From positions 1-64,000 of the forward strand of contig PUQB01000026.1 in assembly GCA_003024785.1 (NCBI GenBank): a stretch of DNA of 64,000 bases. Reading direction: 5' to 3'. The notes below the pieces were generated by a model. It had not been told where the DNA came from. It worked only from the letters and a program-made list of their open reading frames with translations, and made no database searches. Shown here piece by piece: positions 33,911 to 46,200 of the stretch. Each line of letters starts with the position of its first letter. Position 1 is the stretch's first letter. The DNA comes from Selaginella tamariscina. Lineage: Eukaryota > Streptophyta > Lycopodiopsida > Selaginellales > Selaginellaceae. The translations under genes were made by a program, and so were the position numbers.

Positions 33911-35614
33911 TTAACATTACATATCTCATTTAAACACGCACGGAGAGCATATGCGCATACATGCTATAAATATAGTTAAACATGACTTTTGTATGTGTGT
34001 AGAAAGAGAACGTGTTATTAACACAAAGGTAAACAAGTTTACGCACCTCCTGTGTGTGTACGAGAGAGTACATAATCTTACAAACAGACTACTTACCCAT
34101 TCTATTTGTGTGTGTGTATGTGTGTGTGTGTGTGTCTCTCTCTCTCTATATATATGGCCTCTCATGGACAGCTTTGCAGGTGCACCCTTGCTAGGAGCAA
34201 ATAGAAATCTACATAGTCCTCCTTGTATTTAATAAACCCAGCTACATAGTACACACACGCACACACCACACACGTATATGCACGTGGAACTCCTTCAAGG
34301 AGACATAATGTATGATTTCTGCGTTTTAGAAAAGAACATTGTAATCTATTACATTCAATAGTTTATTGTTGAAATGTAGGTTCCTGGTGGGATTTCATGA
34401 GTTCGAAGTTATATATATATATATATTAGAAAGAACCTTTTAAGGGTTATAAATACATATAAACATGTATTTTGTAATTTAAGAGCATATATTTATGTGT
34501 AGTCATTAATGTAAAAGTCCTTCAGATTTATATATTATAGCGATACAAAAGAAATACTTTTATAATACAACACACATATTAAATTATATCTGAATTAAAC
34601 GTCGTTAAACCCTTCTCCTACATTACAGACCGTTGTGTGTACGAGAGAGAGTTTCTGTATACAATGAAATATGATTTAATTTAGTAAAACGCTAATAGTT
34701 AATTAAATTATCAATGTAATCTTTAATTTATTTTTAATGTATAGATTGAGTTTCATTCTGATTTTCATAAAAAAAAAAGTTGGAATTTGTCTTATTAATT
34801 TAACATCAAGTATTATTATTTGTTAATTAAATAAACAGATCGTCTTTAATATCCGTTAAGATCATCATTTTTAATTGTTTTAATTAAGGTTCCCCGTTTA
34901 AGTATACTTTGTACTCATGTGTTTATATAGATATGTTTATAATTAAACAAGTGGATTTAATATAATATATGAGACATATATTAGAGCTCAATACTTACAC
35001 ATTAGTATATATGTTTAACTTGTATATGTGTGTATAATCATTACATGTATATATGTGTGAATGGGACTTATTTTGTATGGTTAACCACGGTGTTTGTGAA
35101 GAAATGTTAATAATGTTATGTGGTAAGAGAGAGATACAAACAAGTGTATGTGTGTGTGAGTGAATAGAGAAAAAGAACTACAAACAAATGTAAATGTGTG
35201 CATACGTGTGTGTAAATGTTTATGTTATAATTAAAGTTTAATACTTGCACGTATTAAAGCATTTTTACATAGAATTAAACCTCAATTTGTATAGTGAAAT
35301 TAATTAATTCAAATGCTAATCACTTCTTAACAAAACATGATGTTTAACACCTTTAAAACCTGTTCTCAAAAATCCTATTAAGAATATATAATCTTATAAT
35401 AATTAATTTTAATATATGTTCTTATTAAACTTATATTTAACTAATTTAAAAATTCTTCTTAGTTTTGAAATTGTGTTTTTTTATAAAAATTAATATATGA
35501 TTCATATTAAAACTTAAATGCAGCTATTTTGTTTTTATTTTTTTTACTTTTATGTAAAAATCCTAAACAAAGTAATCCAGTTCAGCGTGCAGCCAGAAAA
35601 TCTCAAATTGTTAA

Positions 35615-35653
<39 letters not shown>

Positions 35654-36915
35654 TGACATTTATGTACTTCTGGCGTTATTTTAAAATTTTCAGCTAGCTT
35701 GAAAGAATTTAGAAAAAATTTACAATAAAACAAAAAGAGAGTATGTTGAATATTATTATAAGACAGAGCATTCATTCGTTTTAAAAGTGATATCTTACAA
35801 ATTAATTACATATGTTGAGTGGACTTGAATTGTTTATACTTGTTCAATTAAACAAGTGTATATACGTGATAACAAAAATAACAATGAATGCACACACACG
35901 CGCACGCACATACTTGTAATATGTGTATTCTATGAAGTACTTATTTAACTATTTAAATTAATATTAATACTTTAACCATGTTTTACTTACTTTTGTTAAT
36001 TGAGATTTATATTTCATTAATGAATAATTTTGAACATTCATTAGAGGCAATATGATTCACATAATCTTTAGACATTATTAAATATTGATTAGCACATACA
36101 TATGTATGTATGTATCCTGTATAATGTAGCTTTTGTTGATATAAAAAGGTATATGCACATTGTTGATAGCATCAACAACGAGCACACATATGCCACGTGT
36201 GAACGTATTATAAACCAAATAAACACTATTGTGATCATCTATTAATTAAGTGTTGTATCTAATTATTTATAACAACGTTTAGAAAATTTGATATCTATTT
36301 TTTATATTTTATTAAATTAAAAACCATTTGTTACATGAATATTGGAAGTATTGTGACTCCCGGCGGGGCAATAATAATTTTTAAAGTAATTTAGAAATAG
36401 GCTGGAAATCAAGCTTTAAATTAGATTAAAAAATGAATGAGTTAAAATCTTTTAGATTAGGTGCTTTATTTAAAATTAAATCTTCAAAATGAATAATTAC
36501 TGAATATTATTAAAGATAAATAGCATATTGTTTATAAGTGATCCAAATTTATGAAGTATTTGGTTATAACAGAGTCATTAGATTACGATTATCCAAATAA
36601 AACATTTTATTAGTTAATCAAACGGAATTAATCAGTTTTAACTCATTGGTGTTTTTTTTTTTAAGTCAATTTCATTTCTACAATGTGTGTAAATTTCATA
36701 AGACAATACAAAATGTTATATGTATGTTGTGTATATAGTGTAATAAATACAATGAAATCCTAAGTTGATGTAATCATTAATTATTATAAAACAGTTAAAA
36801 GTAATTTCTCATTAAAATAAATGATAAAGGATGTCAAATAAAATTTATTTATTTAATTAAGAACAGAGTGTCTCAGAATTATGAGAAAACTTGTCTAACC
36901 AACTATGCTAAGAGG
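33911..36915. other. AT-rich intergenic desert
   Basis: No supported gene over 3 kb. Contains (GT)n runs near 34110-34135, a (TA)n run of about 20 units at 35618-35650, and AC/GT-rich patches. The small open frames at 33926-34232 come from microsatellite sequence. Confidence 0.55.
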
Positions 36916-36988
36916 GGTTTAGAAGGGTTTGAACCCTCGACAATTGACTTATCAGAACAACGATATGACCAACTGTGCTACAGAACCT
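36916..36988 (-). tRNA. tRNA-like relic 3 (Ile-like)
   Basis: Minus strand: GGTTCTGTAGCACAGTTGGT, an arm with loop CTGATAA, then GTCGAGGGTTCAAACCCTTC. T-stem GAGGG pairs with CCTTC (one wobble); the acceptor stem is damaged. The loop would place GAT as anticodon (Ile). Same family as 38839-38909, with a full-length anticodon arm. Confidence 0.55.
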
Positions 36989-37879
36989 TAAAATAAATTA
37001 AAAAAAAAAACATTTCATATCTCTATATGTATTTAATTAAGTTCACTTTATTTATATTATGCACACGATATGTACGCGTATGTACGCCATTACACACACA
37101 TACACACACATATGTTTCAACAATCCAGCCCTCATCGAAAAATATTTGTGTATATGGTCAGTTTTCCGGTTTATATTTTATTTTAAATTTATCTAAAAAA
37201 CTATAAGTATAATTATATTACTAATATCATTTTTAACAATTGTAAGTGAGGTGATAGAGTATATTTCTTAATTTAACGATTTAAGTTATATATGTGTCTG
37301 TGTGTTGGTGTTTAGTTTAATTATATATTAAACTTATGTTTAAATTTTAATATGAATATATATGTTTGTTGTGTTTGTATAATATATAAACACACACACA
37401 CCATTTGAAACTTTGAATATACATATGTGCACTTTAAATATGTTACCTAAATTTTAGTTAAAAAACAATAAATGTAAAATCGAAATATAATAATATTAAT
37501 TTAATTTCAGCATATTATATATATATATATATATATCAAAGTTTCAACATTATTTATATTCAAATTATATAAATGTTCAATTCAATGCAAACTAAATAAT
37601 TTTAAAACCTATCTAATTATATTTAGTCCAAGGAATTTAAATGAAGTTTAAAGTACATTATAAATGAATGAATTTCTTGAACCATGTCTGAATATTACTA
37701 TAAGACAGAACATTCATTTCCTTTAAAAGTGACAAATAACATGTTAATTACATTTAATAATAATGTGTATCTACATGTGTCATTTGTCCATGTTGTTACA
37801 GCAAAAAATTTCTTTAAATACATATTTTTTTCCTAGTTTTTAATATTTGTCGATAATTAAGTTTTAATTAATTCACCAC

Positions 37880-37998
37880 TCTTTTGTATTAGTGGTAATT
37901 AATTAAAACTTCACTAAATGATGTCCGAGATGTAACACTGCAGAAAGGTATCTCTTTTGTATAGAGAAGTTTTAATTAATTACCACTAATACAAAAGA
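37880..37998. repeat. Perfect 33-bp inverted repeat with 53-base loop
   Basis: 37880-37912 (begins TCTTTTGTATTAGTGG) is the exact reverse complement of 37966-37998. A third, imperfect copy of the arm core starts near 37858 (AAGTTTTAATTAATTCACCA), so smaller hairpins are also possible. No ORF. May be a recent foldback insertion or an RNA hairpin. Confidence 0.9.
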
Positions 37999-38071
37999 AA
38001 GTTTTGTGATTATTAGCTTTAATTTTTTTTAAACATTTTAAACAACGTTCTAAATATTTTATATTATTATT

Positions 38072-38103
38072 TAAACAACGCTCTACCTGAGCTACGATAC
38101 CTT
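38072..38103 (-). tRNA. tRNA-like relic 4 (5' half only)
   Basis: The minus strand reads AAGGTATCGTAGCTCAGGTA then GAGCG: acceptor strand and D-arm only. Followed by AT-rich DNA similar to that after relic 3. Confidence 0.45.
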
Positions 38104-38429
38104 AACAAAGATAAAATTTACTACTATCTCTATACATATTTAATTATACTCACTTTTATATATCTATACATATTAGGTGTATGCACACGTCTTTGATAGA
38201 TTTTTAAATAATAACAATCCAGCCAATTAATGTGCAGCCTTAAGTTTTCTGAGTCGTGAGAGTTTATAAAATCATTATATTAATTAGTTTCCATGACTAA
38301 TCCTAATTCATTTAATTTATTTTAAAATTTACAATTACAGGTAATCTTATTTTAAGGATGTGTCTTAATTTAATAACTTAAGTTTTATTTAATATTTTAG
38401 TAAATTAATATGTTAAAATTGCAGCAATT

Positions 38430-38474
38430 GTTGACTTAGAAAAACACTCTAAACAATTAAACTGAGGCGGCCCT
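38430..38474 (-). tRNA. tRNA-like relic 5
   Basis: The minus strand contains CTCAGTTTAATTGTTTAGAG and then TTTCTAAGTCAA, matching the D-arm and anticodon-arm words of the 38839 copy with small insertions. T-arm lost. Confidence 0.4.
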
Positions 38475-38838
38475 TAACATCATGTATCCCATTCAGACAG
38501 GAAGATTAATTCATACAGAACATTTACAATATATGCATACATGCGTATATATGTGGTGTGTGTGCGCGCGCGTGAGAGAGAGAGAGAGTGTTATTATTAA
38601 AACAAGTTTACACCCTGTGTATTTATTAATGTGTGTGTGAGAGACATAAATACACGTCTAACAAAAAAACAGAGTCATTATAGCATTTGCGATGGTAATA
38701 TATATAATATGCACAAAACACAACACAACACGCAACCACCTAAACCAATTAATTAGGATTAATGTAAGGCTTATTTTCGGAGATTAAAGTTTTTTCTGTT
38801 AAGTTAATTAATGGCCTTATGTTAATAGGTTATAAAAT

Positions 38839-38909
38839 GGTCCCAGAGGGGTTTGAACCCTCGACCTTTGACTTATAAGAAACGCTCTAACCAGCTGAGC
38901 TATGGGACC
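38839..38909 (-). tRNA. tRNA-Ile(UAU)-like gene, anticodon arm two bases short
   Basis: Minus strand. Acceptor stem GGTCCCA pairs perfectly with TGGGACC; D-arm GCTC..GAGC; T-stem GAGGG/CCCTC with loop TTCAAAC. A box TAGCTCAGCTGG and B box GGTTCAAACCC are present, and a TTTT terminator follows one base after the acceptor. The anticodon loop CTTATAA gives TAT (Ile, AUA codon). The anticodon stem region is about two bases short of 5 bp, so it is either a damaged gene, a sequencing length error, or a pseudogene. Best-preserved member of a six-member local family. Confidence 0.65.
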
Positions 38910-39604
38910 TTACACAATATATTTATTAATATTTTAATATGTGTAATTATCTCACTTTATTTCGTATCATCCTAGTATATACCAACAAACTATAGATTGT
39001 TTAAATATAATAGGAACCCAAGGTGTATAAAATATTTGTGTGTGCACAAGATAAAAATGGATGTAAACCTTAAATCTTTTAAACCTGATTTCGCATTGGG
39101 AAATTAAAATACTATTTCAGCATGCTATATATTAATTCAAACTTTAAAAAACTTGTTCAAGATAAATATTATGTTAGACTTCTGAAGTTAATAGTCCAAT
39201 ATGTATAATTAACATTTTGGCTTATAATAACACACAGTTCAACTCTTCTCATTCTTGATTTAACACCAATCAAATTTCTTGTTAGTCGCAAAGGGGATTA
39301 AAAACTATTTATCCCATTCAACATTTTGATTATGTATATAACAATGTAGAAAATTTAAAATCAAAAAAGTTTTGAATTAAAAGATTGTTTATCTATACGT
39401 TTAGATTTTTAATTTATAAATTTTATTTATTATCTAAAATTGTAATGCAAACACCAACGAAGATGAAGTTTAATAGAGATACAATTTTAAGACTTATAAC
39501 AGCATTATTAGATACTGTTTACAGAGTATATGCCAACTCTTGTGTATTTCTCTAAACTTTTATCTAATATATAAATATTTAATGCAAACTCCAGCGAAAT
39601 CTTT
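38910..39604. other. AT-rich intergenic stretch
   Basis: No gene. 39100-39180 resembles 33763-33820 (shared AACTTGTTCAAGATAAATA-type segment), part of the duplicated tRNA-bearing units. Confidence 0.5.
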
Positions 39605-39842
39605 ATTATAATTTAGAACCTTTTCCACTAGCAAGTGGTTAATTCAACCAATTAAAATTTTAATTAATTATTCATTTATTCAATAGTGTGTTTTTTCCAT
39701 TTGTTATTATTTTAAAATTTACATAACATTACATGGCATTTACGTGGTGCTTATATAGCTATTTAGTGATAGTTAAATAATTAGATAAATTTTACTTAGT
39801 TATACGCTATTATACATAAAATAATGACATGTATATAATTTA
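39605..39842. repeat. Second copy of element C (left half)
   Basis: Aligns with 19969-20260: CCACTAGCAAGTGGTTAATT, ACATGGCATTTACGTGGTGC and the later TTATACGCTATTATAC segment correspond. Only one 37-bp-type unit is present. Confidence 0.55.
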
Positions 39843-39847
39843 ATACT

Positions 39848-39992
39848 TGGGAGGCACAACTCTATTCATCTCGTGTCCTGCTTTCTGCGCACCCAGCTTC
39901 CCCTTCCTTCCCTTGGGCGGTTGGGAGGCACGACTCTATTCATCTCGTGTCCTGGCTTTCTGCACACCCAGCTTCCCCTTCCTTCCCTGGGG
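39848..39992. repeat. GC-rich tandem duplication of about 72 bp
   Basis: GGGAGGCAC(A/G)ACTCTATTCA through CCTTCCCT(T/G)GGGCGG occurs twice in tandem, differing at a handful of positions. It stands out from the AT-rich surroundings and is followed by GGTGGCTCAAAACGACTAAC. Origin unknown; the open frame through it has no known domain. Confidence 0.85.
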
Positions 39993-41210
39993 CGGTGGCT
40001 CAAAACGACTAACCGGGGACGAGAAAGAAGGTCTTTCTTCACGCAAAGTTATTATTAAAAGTTTTTTTTATTTTATTGAATTATCATAATAGATCTAACA
40101 TTTACAGAGGTGCACGAATCCATACAGACGGCAATGCACCACAACATGACAATTACCAATTGATCTTTTTATTATTTGTTATTAATTAATTTAATATAAT
40201 TTTAATTATTATTATTATTACTTTAATTTGTATTACATTAGATCCATTAAAAAAAATGCAGTGAAATTCTCAATGCTTGAAGGAAAATTAATTAAGGCAA
40301 AAAAGGATCCTGGTGAGATACTCATGCATTTTTATTTTTTGTTTTTATATTATAAAATATATAAATATTATATACAACATATATTATGTAATTATGCATA
40401 TATGTATTTATGTAACCTATGTATATTCTAATTACATCAATTTTACATTATAAAGAGGAAAACCTCAATATTAAAATTATAAAAGTTTTATATGTATAAA
40501 TGTTTATGTAATCTCTCTCTTCATGCATAATACTTACCCATATGCCATATGTATGAATGTATATAATTATGCATGTAATCTCTTTTTATTTCTCTATGCA
40601 TAATACTTGCCCCCTATGTATGAATACATAATTATGTATGTAATCTCTTTATTTCTTTATGCATGTATATATGCATATATAAATATATGTATATATATTT
40701 GTGTGTATTGATATGTTGATGTATGCAGATGCATTTGTTTAACATGTGCACACAAGTCTTGAAAACAAGACAGCCTAGAAAAATATATAACTTTATATAT
40801 ATAAAAAAGAATGTTAACTTTAATTAAAAAATTATTATTTATATTTATAAATTAAATTTTTAATACACACAGGAATCACTGTACTATTTCATATAATTAA
40901 TACATTTATATACTTTTGTATAGTATATAAACAAAGGTTACTCATTAATATATTTGTATTTTTATTTCTTTCATATAATTTTAAATTTTTAGGTCTTTAT
41001 AATATATGACACAATTTTAAGCCCAAAAACCCTAATTAATCAAAAAAGCCCGATTAACCACAGTTAAATGGATGCCAGATCAGTGTTTGAAAAGAACATA
41101 AGTATTATAAACAACATTATTAAATAAGAATAATACCGTGGGCATAACCCAAGTGTACTAACTTCCGTCTAGCAGGTTTTTAGGTAATAATATTTTTATA
41201 ATTAAACATA
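39993..41210. other. AT-rich intergenic stretch
   Basis: No firm gene. 40222-40310 reads SIKKNAVKFSMLEGKLIKAK then KDPG before a GTGAGA donor-like site, a possible isolated exon or relic that I cannot assign. The rest is AT-rich with repeated CTCTTTATTTCT/ATGCATAATACTT words (40500-40660), a local imperfect tandem duplication. Confidence 0.4.
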
Positions 41211-41345
41211 TTGTTCGAAGTGCAATCGGACGGCTCCTTTTAAGAACTCAGGAGATGGTACAAACTGTTAACGCACCAGATTTTGTAAGAAACAATGTTT
41301 GCTTTGCTGCATTTGGTTCTTTAAACGGAATGTCTCACTCAAAGC
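41211..41345 (+). pseudogene. Fibrillin exon 3 pseudo-copy
   Basis: Closely matches functional exon 3 from 31050 to 31185, including CAATCGGACGGCTC and GTACAAACTGTTAACGCACC, with about ten substitutions and small indels. The donor is altered and exon 4 is absent from the following intron-like sequence. Non-functional fragment of the gene at 30237. Confidence 0.88.
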
Positions 41346-42462
41346 TAAAAAAGCATATATATTTTTAAATACTGTTTACTATATAGTATAGTTATATATT
41401 TTAGTTTAATTTAAATATTGTATTCAAATAAAGATACAAGATATATGCATATGCATGAATTTTTCAAATCCCTGCATTGAAAGCTTTAACTGTGTGAGAA
41501 TTAATATATATATATTATATATATATATAAAGAAGAGAGAGAGTAACTATATAATAGTTACTAAATATTATTTCTGAAATTGTATAATATGAACATACAG
41601 AATTTTATAAATGTAATAATAATATAGACTTTTAGGAAGTTACATTTTCTTGAAAATCCATAATTTTATTTGTAAAAGATTATCGCGGAGAGGTACCGTG
41701 AAGTATTTTAATTATTTAATTCTTTTGAATACTGACTAATTTCTAACCGCTAATATTTTAGTATGATTAAGCTGTGTAAACTCACTGTTATATTACATAT
41801 CCCTGTTTTACCTAATAAAAATAATTATATATATTAAAATAATTATCTAAAATTATCATTCAAATTTATTATTTAATTGTATATTTAAACCGAATATACT
41901 TAAATAAATAGACAGAATGGGACGTTGAATATTAAGCCAGCGGCACTTATAAAAACTCAGGAGATACGAATAACTATAAGGTTTACTATAATTATTAAAT
42001 GTAATATAATATATAATTTTCATATAATACATAATTTAATATTTATCCTTATATTATATATTATATATATATACATATTTTAGTATGAAATATTTTGATT
42101 ATGTATTTAGTTCTTTCATATAACTCAGATTAAAGATTATATGTGATATTTTACTTAAATAATATAATCTTAATATTTGGACTGCTCATCGTATTACATA
42201 TCAATGATAGCTTAACAAGGTTGCAAGATATCTATGCTTATATATATATAGAGAGACACACACACACATCTATGACAATTAAAACTTTGGAATACACTAC
42301 ATTAAATAGTCTAAATATATGAATATAATAATATAAACTGCTCCTGGAGTCATTTCTGCATCTGTCAAATATTTTTCTTTAAGAAAAAAAAAACTTAATT
42401 ATATTTTATTTTAAGTGTTTTGATAAACTGATTACAGAAAAATACAGTGATTAGCTATGGAA
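41346..42462. repeat. Fibrillin 3' flank, duplication block D2
   Basis: Collinear with 31186-32525 minus exon 4. Contains at 41912-41970 an exon-3 relic (ACAGAATGGGACGTTGAATA, then after a gap AAAACTCAGGAGATA) corresponding to that at 31939. The nested relic in both blocks shows that a local exon-3 duplication preceded the block duplication. Confidence 0.75.
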
Positions 42463-44559
42463 AATCAAATTAGCTCTATATAAAAGGAATTTATTATATA
42501 TTACTGGTAGTTTTTTCCTTATTATCTATGTTTACATCTATTGCAAATATTTTAAAATGTGTATGTAAGTGTGTTTGCGCGTGTATTTTGATCCATGTGT
42601 ATTAAATGGTGTGTATAAGCACACAGAATCTCTCTCTCTCTCTATATATACACACACACATACACACACACAAGTACACAGTATAATTATGTATATCCCT
42701 GAAAATTTTCATATTTAAGCGTATGCCTACAAGTTTTGAATTTACATATATACTTAAGAAGTCATACATTCTAATTGATAACTTTGTGATATCAAATATA
42801 AACTACACACCACGCAAAAACAAAATGTTAATAGAGAATTTAGAAGAATTTTTAATCCAGCCTTTCAAAGGATATGTCGCGCGTTCTTTTCTGTTCCTTT
42901 ATAAAAGTTAATTAATTGTTATATTGGAAAAATAATTGTTTATATTGTCCTTAGATTATTTATTACCTGATTTATGTTCAACTATGGATATATATAAGTT
43001 ATACATTAGTGTGTATACAGTTTTTAATAAATAAAAATAAAGTTTGAGTGTTATGCTATTTAACTTATGTTTATTATATAACATAATATTTAAGGATCAT
43101 AAACATAATTACAAATATTAATGAAATGTTAATCTTATTAGAGCAAGTTACTTATGAACGCAAGTACATAAATGATCTCTCTTTATCTCTCTAGACACGC
43201 ACGCACGCACAACAGTATGTACTATTATGTATGTGTATACAGATATTATAATTTAAGTAACAATATATATATATATATATGCAACTATGTTTTACATTTT
43301 TTAATTATTTTCATTTACTTAAATGTATACTTTCTCATAAAAACGTGTATATATACATATTCGTGTGAGTGCATGTGTGCGTGTCTATATATAGACACGT
43401 ATGTATCATGCATGCATAGTGTGCCATATAGGATATATATCACTTAAAAAATAAACTCATATATAAAAAACATGTGTTTCGGTGCGTGGAATGTTATTCT
43501 GAAAGTTGATTAGTTATTATTTTGGGAAAGTAATTATTTTTATTGTTATGACTTATAAAAAATTTAGATTTATGAACTAGACGATTGTCAAACCTTGACT
43601 ACATTGATATATACATATAACATCTGTGTGTATATATATATATATATATATATACACACTCGTATATTATTTAATATATGAATGATCACGAGACGAGCTT
43701 TTATCCATTTTTACTCATTTATAAGACACAAGACAAGTATGTCATCATACACATGTTCAGACACGTGTGCGTGATAACTAACATATTCCAAATTTAACAT
43801 CTTATTAATTAATAATTTAGTATTGTTTAAATTTAAAATATGTATTTTTAATTTATTTTTTCTTATATATGAATATACACATACAATTCATGTGTATTGT
43901 CCCATATGTTCAAAATACATAGTGCTTATTAAATATTATTTGATATTTCATTAATAAATACAAGACGGTGAGAAGTGTCAAATTAATGAATATTCAGAAA
44001 GAAAGAGTACATATACACAAGAGAAAACGAGAGAAAGAGCTTGTACACACATGGAGCATATACACAAGAGAATACACACAGACAAGAGAAGAAGAGAAAG
44101 ATAACGTATACACACAAAAGGAAAAGAGAACATACACACATAAGTATTAACTGCTATGTATACATTTATTATCTTATATTGGTTTACCATTTATCCATAT
44201 CTGATTTAGTACTTCCATTCCATGGTTATTGAGATTAAGACAAAATTTTATTTTTTAAATCATATTAACAGAATAATGAAAAAACACATAAACTAAAATA
44301 GAAACATATTTTATAAAATATATATACACACACCTTAGATTTGTTTTTTTCTATTTTACATACAAATACACAACTGTTATGGCATTCTTTACTTACATTT
44401 TTAAATTTATAAGAGTTGAATCAGGTTTTACATAACAAGTATTCACACCCTATGTTATTGTGATTTTATATTTTTAAATTTATAGGAGTTGAATTAGGTT
44501 TTACACATCAATACATGTACACATAATTACACACGATTACATATAATATAAATAAAGTA
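42463..44559. other. AT-rich intergenic stretch
   Basis: No supported gene. Microsatellites: (CT)n at 42629-42644, (AC)n patches at 42650-42675, (TA)n at 43263-43282 and 43632-43654. Purine-rich AGAGAAA/ACACA words at 44000-44140 create a Lys/Arg/His-rich open frame that is not a convincing gene. Confidence 0.5.
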
Positions 44560-44812
44560 AATATATCTATATTAATCGTGTGTAGTTATATATCATAGGA
44601 TTTGATTGCAACGTAGATAAAGGAAGTTTCCTGCGTAAGCGGTGAGTTCTTCTATTTAATAATAATCAGTAGTAGATTTAACATAACTAATACCTCGTAA
44701 ATTAATAACAAACACACAATGCTTGTAATATTATATAATGAATCTTTAAAGTTGTGTGTATGTCTCTCTCTATGTATAATGTACACATGTATATAATATA
44801 TATGATAAGAAC

Positions 44813-45190
44813 TGATTCACAAGCATATTCACAAGCATATTCGCTAGGCCCAGTTTGACTGTGTATGAACTTCTTAGAACATAGAAACATTTGTTATTCT
44901 CTACATATATAAACAAATCCATATAATATCCCAAATGAGATAACATTTTTTTTTTATAATTGAAAATAAACTTAATAATTAAATCTAGAGTTACAACTTC
45001 ATTTCTTAAATTATACTAAACTATATAGATTAAAAATTTATTTATTTTAAAATAAAAAATATCTATTAAGAAAATTCAATAAATAACTCAAATTGAAGAT
45101 TTTTAAACAAAACTTCAGAGTTGACTTCAGCTCAAATTTTTGTATTTAAATAACAAATGCTATTTATATTTAAATAAATCCTTATATTTA
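44813..45190 (-). pseudogene. Inverted relic of fibrillin exon 1 and promoter (copy 1)
   Basis: On the minus strand, the word GTCAAACTGGGCC corresponds to the SQTGP codons of exon 1 (near 30372), the AATATGCTTGTGAATCAG words to the exon 1 end, and ATCTCATTTGGGATATTATA to the bases around the start codon. The promoter similarity continues to about 45190. Large parts of exon 1 are missing. Confidence 0.75.
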
Positions 45191-45434
45191 AATATTAATT
45201 ATGTGTATAAAATGGGACATTAGATTAGGATTACATAATATAAAATGGGACTATATAAATGTATATAATTGAGACTATTAAGTGGATATAGAATTACATA
45301 TTAACTGAACGATGCATAAATAACAAAATTTTCTATGATTATAATTATATTTTAAATGGATACGATTTTTTATGTAAGAAAGATTAAACTATCCTGAATT
45401 ATATATTATGCAGCTTGTTGACAAGTGCCTGTGA

Positions 45435-45565
45435 GGAATTCAACAATCTGTGCATTTAATAGTTAGTCCAAAAAACCAGCATATCACACACACCACACAC
45501 ACACACTTGTGTGTATGCTGGTTTTCCTGGACAAAATACCCAATATACAGATTGTTGAGTTGCTC
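45435..45565. repeat. Imperfect hairpin of about 130 bp
   Basis: GTCCAAAAAACCAGCATA (45465-45482) pairs with TATGCTGGTTTTCCTGGAC (45517-45535), and further out CAACAATCTGT pairs with ACAGATTGTTG (45546-45556). The loop holds (AC)n. A single-arm relative occurs at 49690-49770, so the hairpin arose or was lost in one copy. May be a foldback insertion or small-RNA precursor. Confidence 0.6.
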
Positions 45566-46200
45566 GCCAAGCACAGAAATTGCATATAAAGAATGTTATT
45601 AATTCATATATATAGTGTGTGTCCACATATGAAACAGATGTGCACATTAAACCTATAATGTCGACATTCTTAAGTAGATTTAATCTCTAACAAAATACAT
45701 AATAATTGTTCTCATGATTATTTATTTTTTAATACATTTAATACTTAAGTTTGTGTTTGAGCATGTTTAAAACATTAAATTTAAGTATTCATATTAATTG
45801 TATGTTATGTATGTATGTATAATCTGAAACATAATCACGCACACGCACACGCACACACACACACACACATATACAGTCACACTAATATCTATTCCAACGT
45901 GCGGATCCCCGTATGAAAGCTCCTGAGGTCGAATTTCAGTGGGACATTATGTAATATTTTTTATTTACCACATTATTTCACTTATTTGTAAGAGAAAATA
46001 TATTTGGTAAACTTAATAAGCGGACGTGTTATTAAATGGATAAGGGATTTTTTTATATATATTAGACTCTATAGTGTAATAAAATAGTATATTTCAAAAA
46101 TATAATTAACTTCCAAATAAATTTTTAATTAATAGTTAATGCATATGGTTAACACAATTAAGTAAAGCGTATAAATATAAATTTACAATTCATACATTTT

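Larger units (their letters stand above)
44560..46200. repeat. Duplication block P1 with inverted fibrillin 5' end
   Basis: Collinear in places with 47690-48845 (block P2). Shared words include AAAGGAAGTT, CCCAAATGAGATAACA, GAAAATTCAATAAATAACTC, ATGTGCACATTAAA and GTGTTATTAAATGGATA. Contains the inverted fibrillin relic 44813-45190 and the hairpin 45435-45565. Confidence 0.65.

Noticed and set aside
33841..38909. A plastid DNA insert carrying tRNA genes
   Set aside because: The tRNA-like sequences are one repeated family with AT-rich nuclear flanks; no plastid gene order or other plastid genes were seen.
43968..44150. Lys/Arg/His-rich 60-aa ORF
   Set aside because: Built from AGAGAAA and ACACA low-complexity words; no homology and no splice or promoter context.
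45456..45647. Minus-strand 63-aa ORF
   Set aside because: Falls across a hairpin and an (AC)n run; better explained by the inverted repeat.
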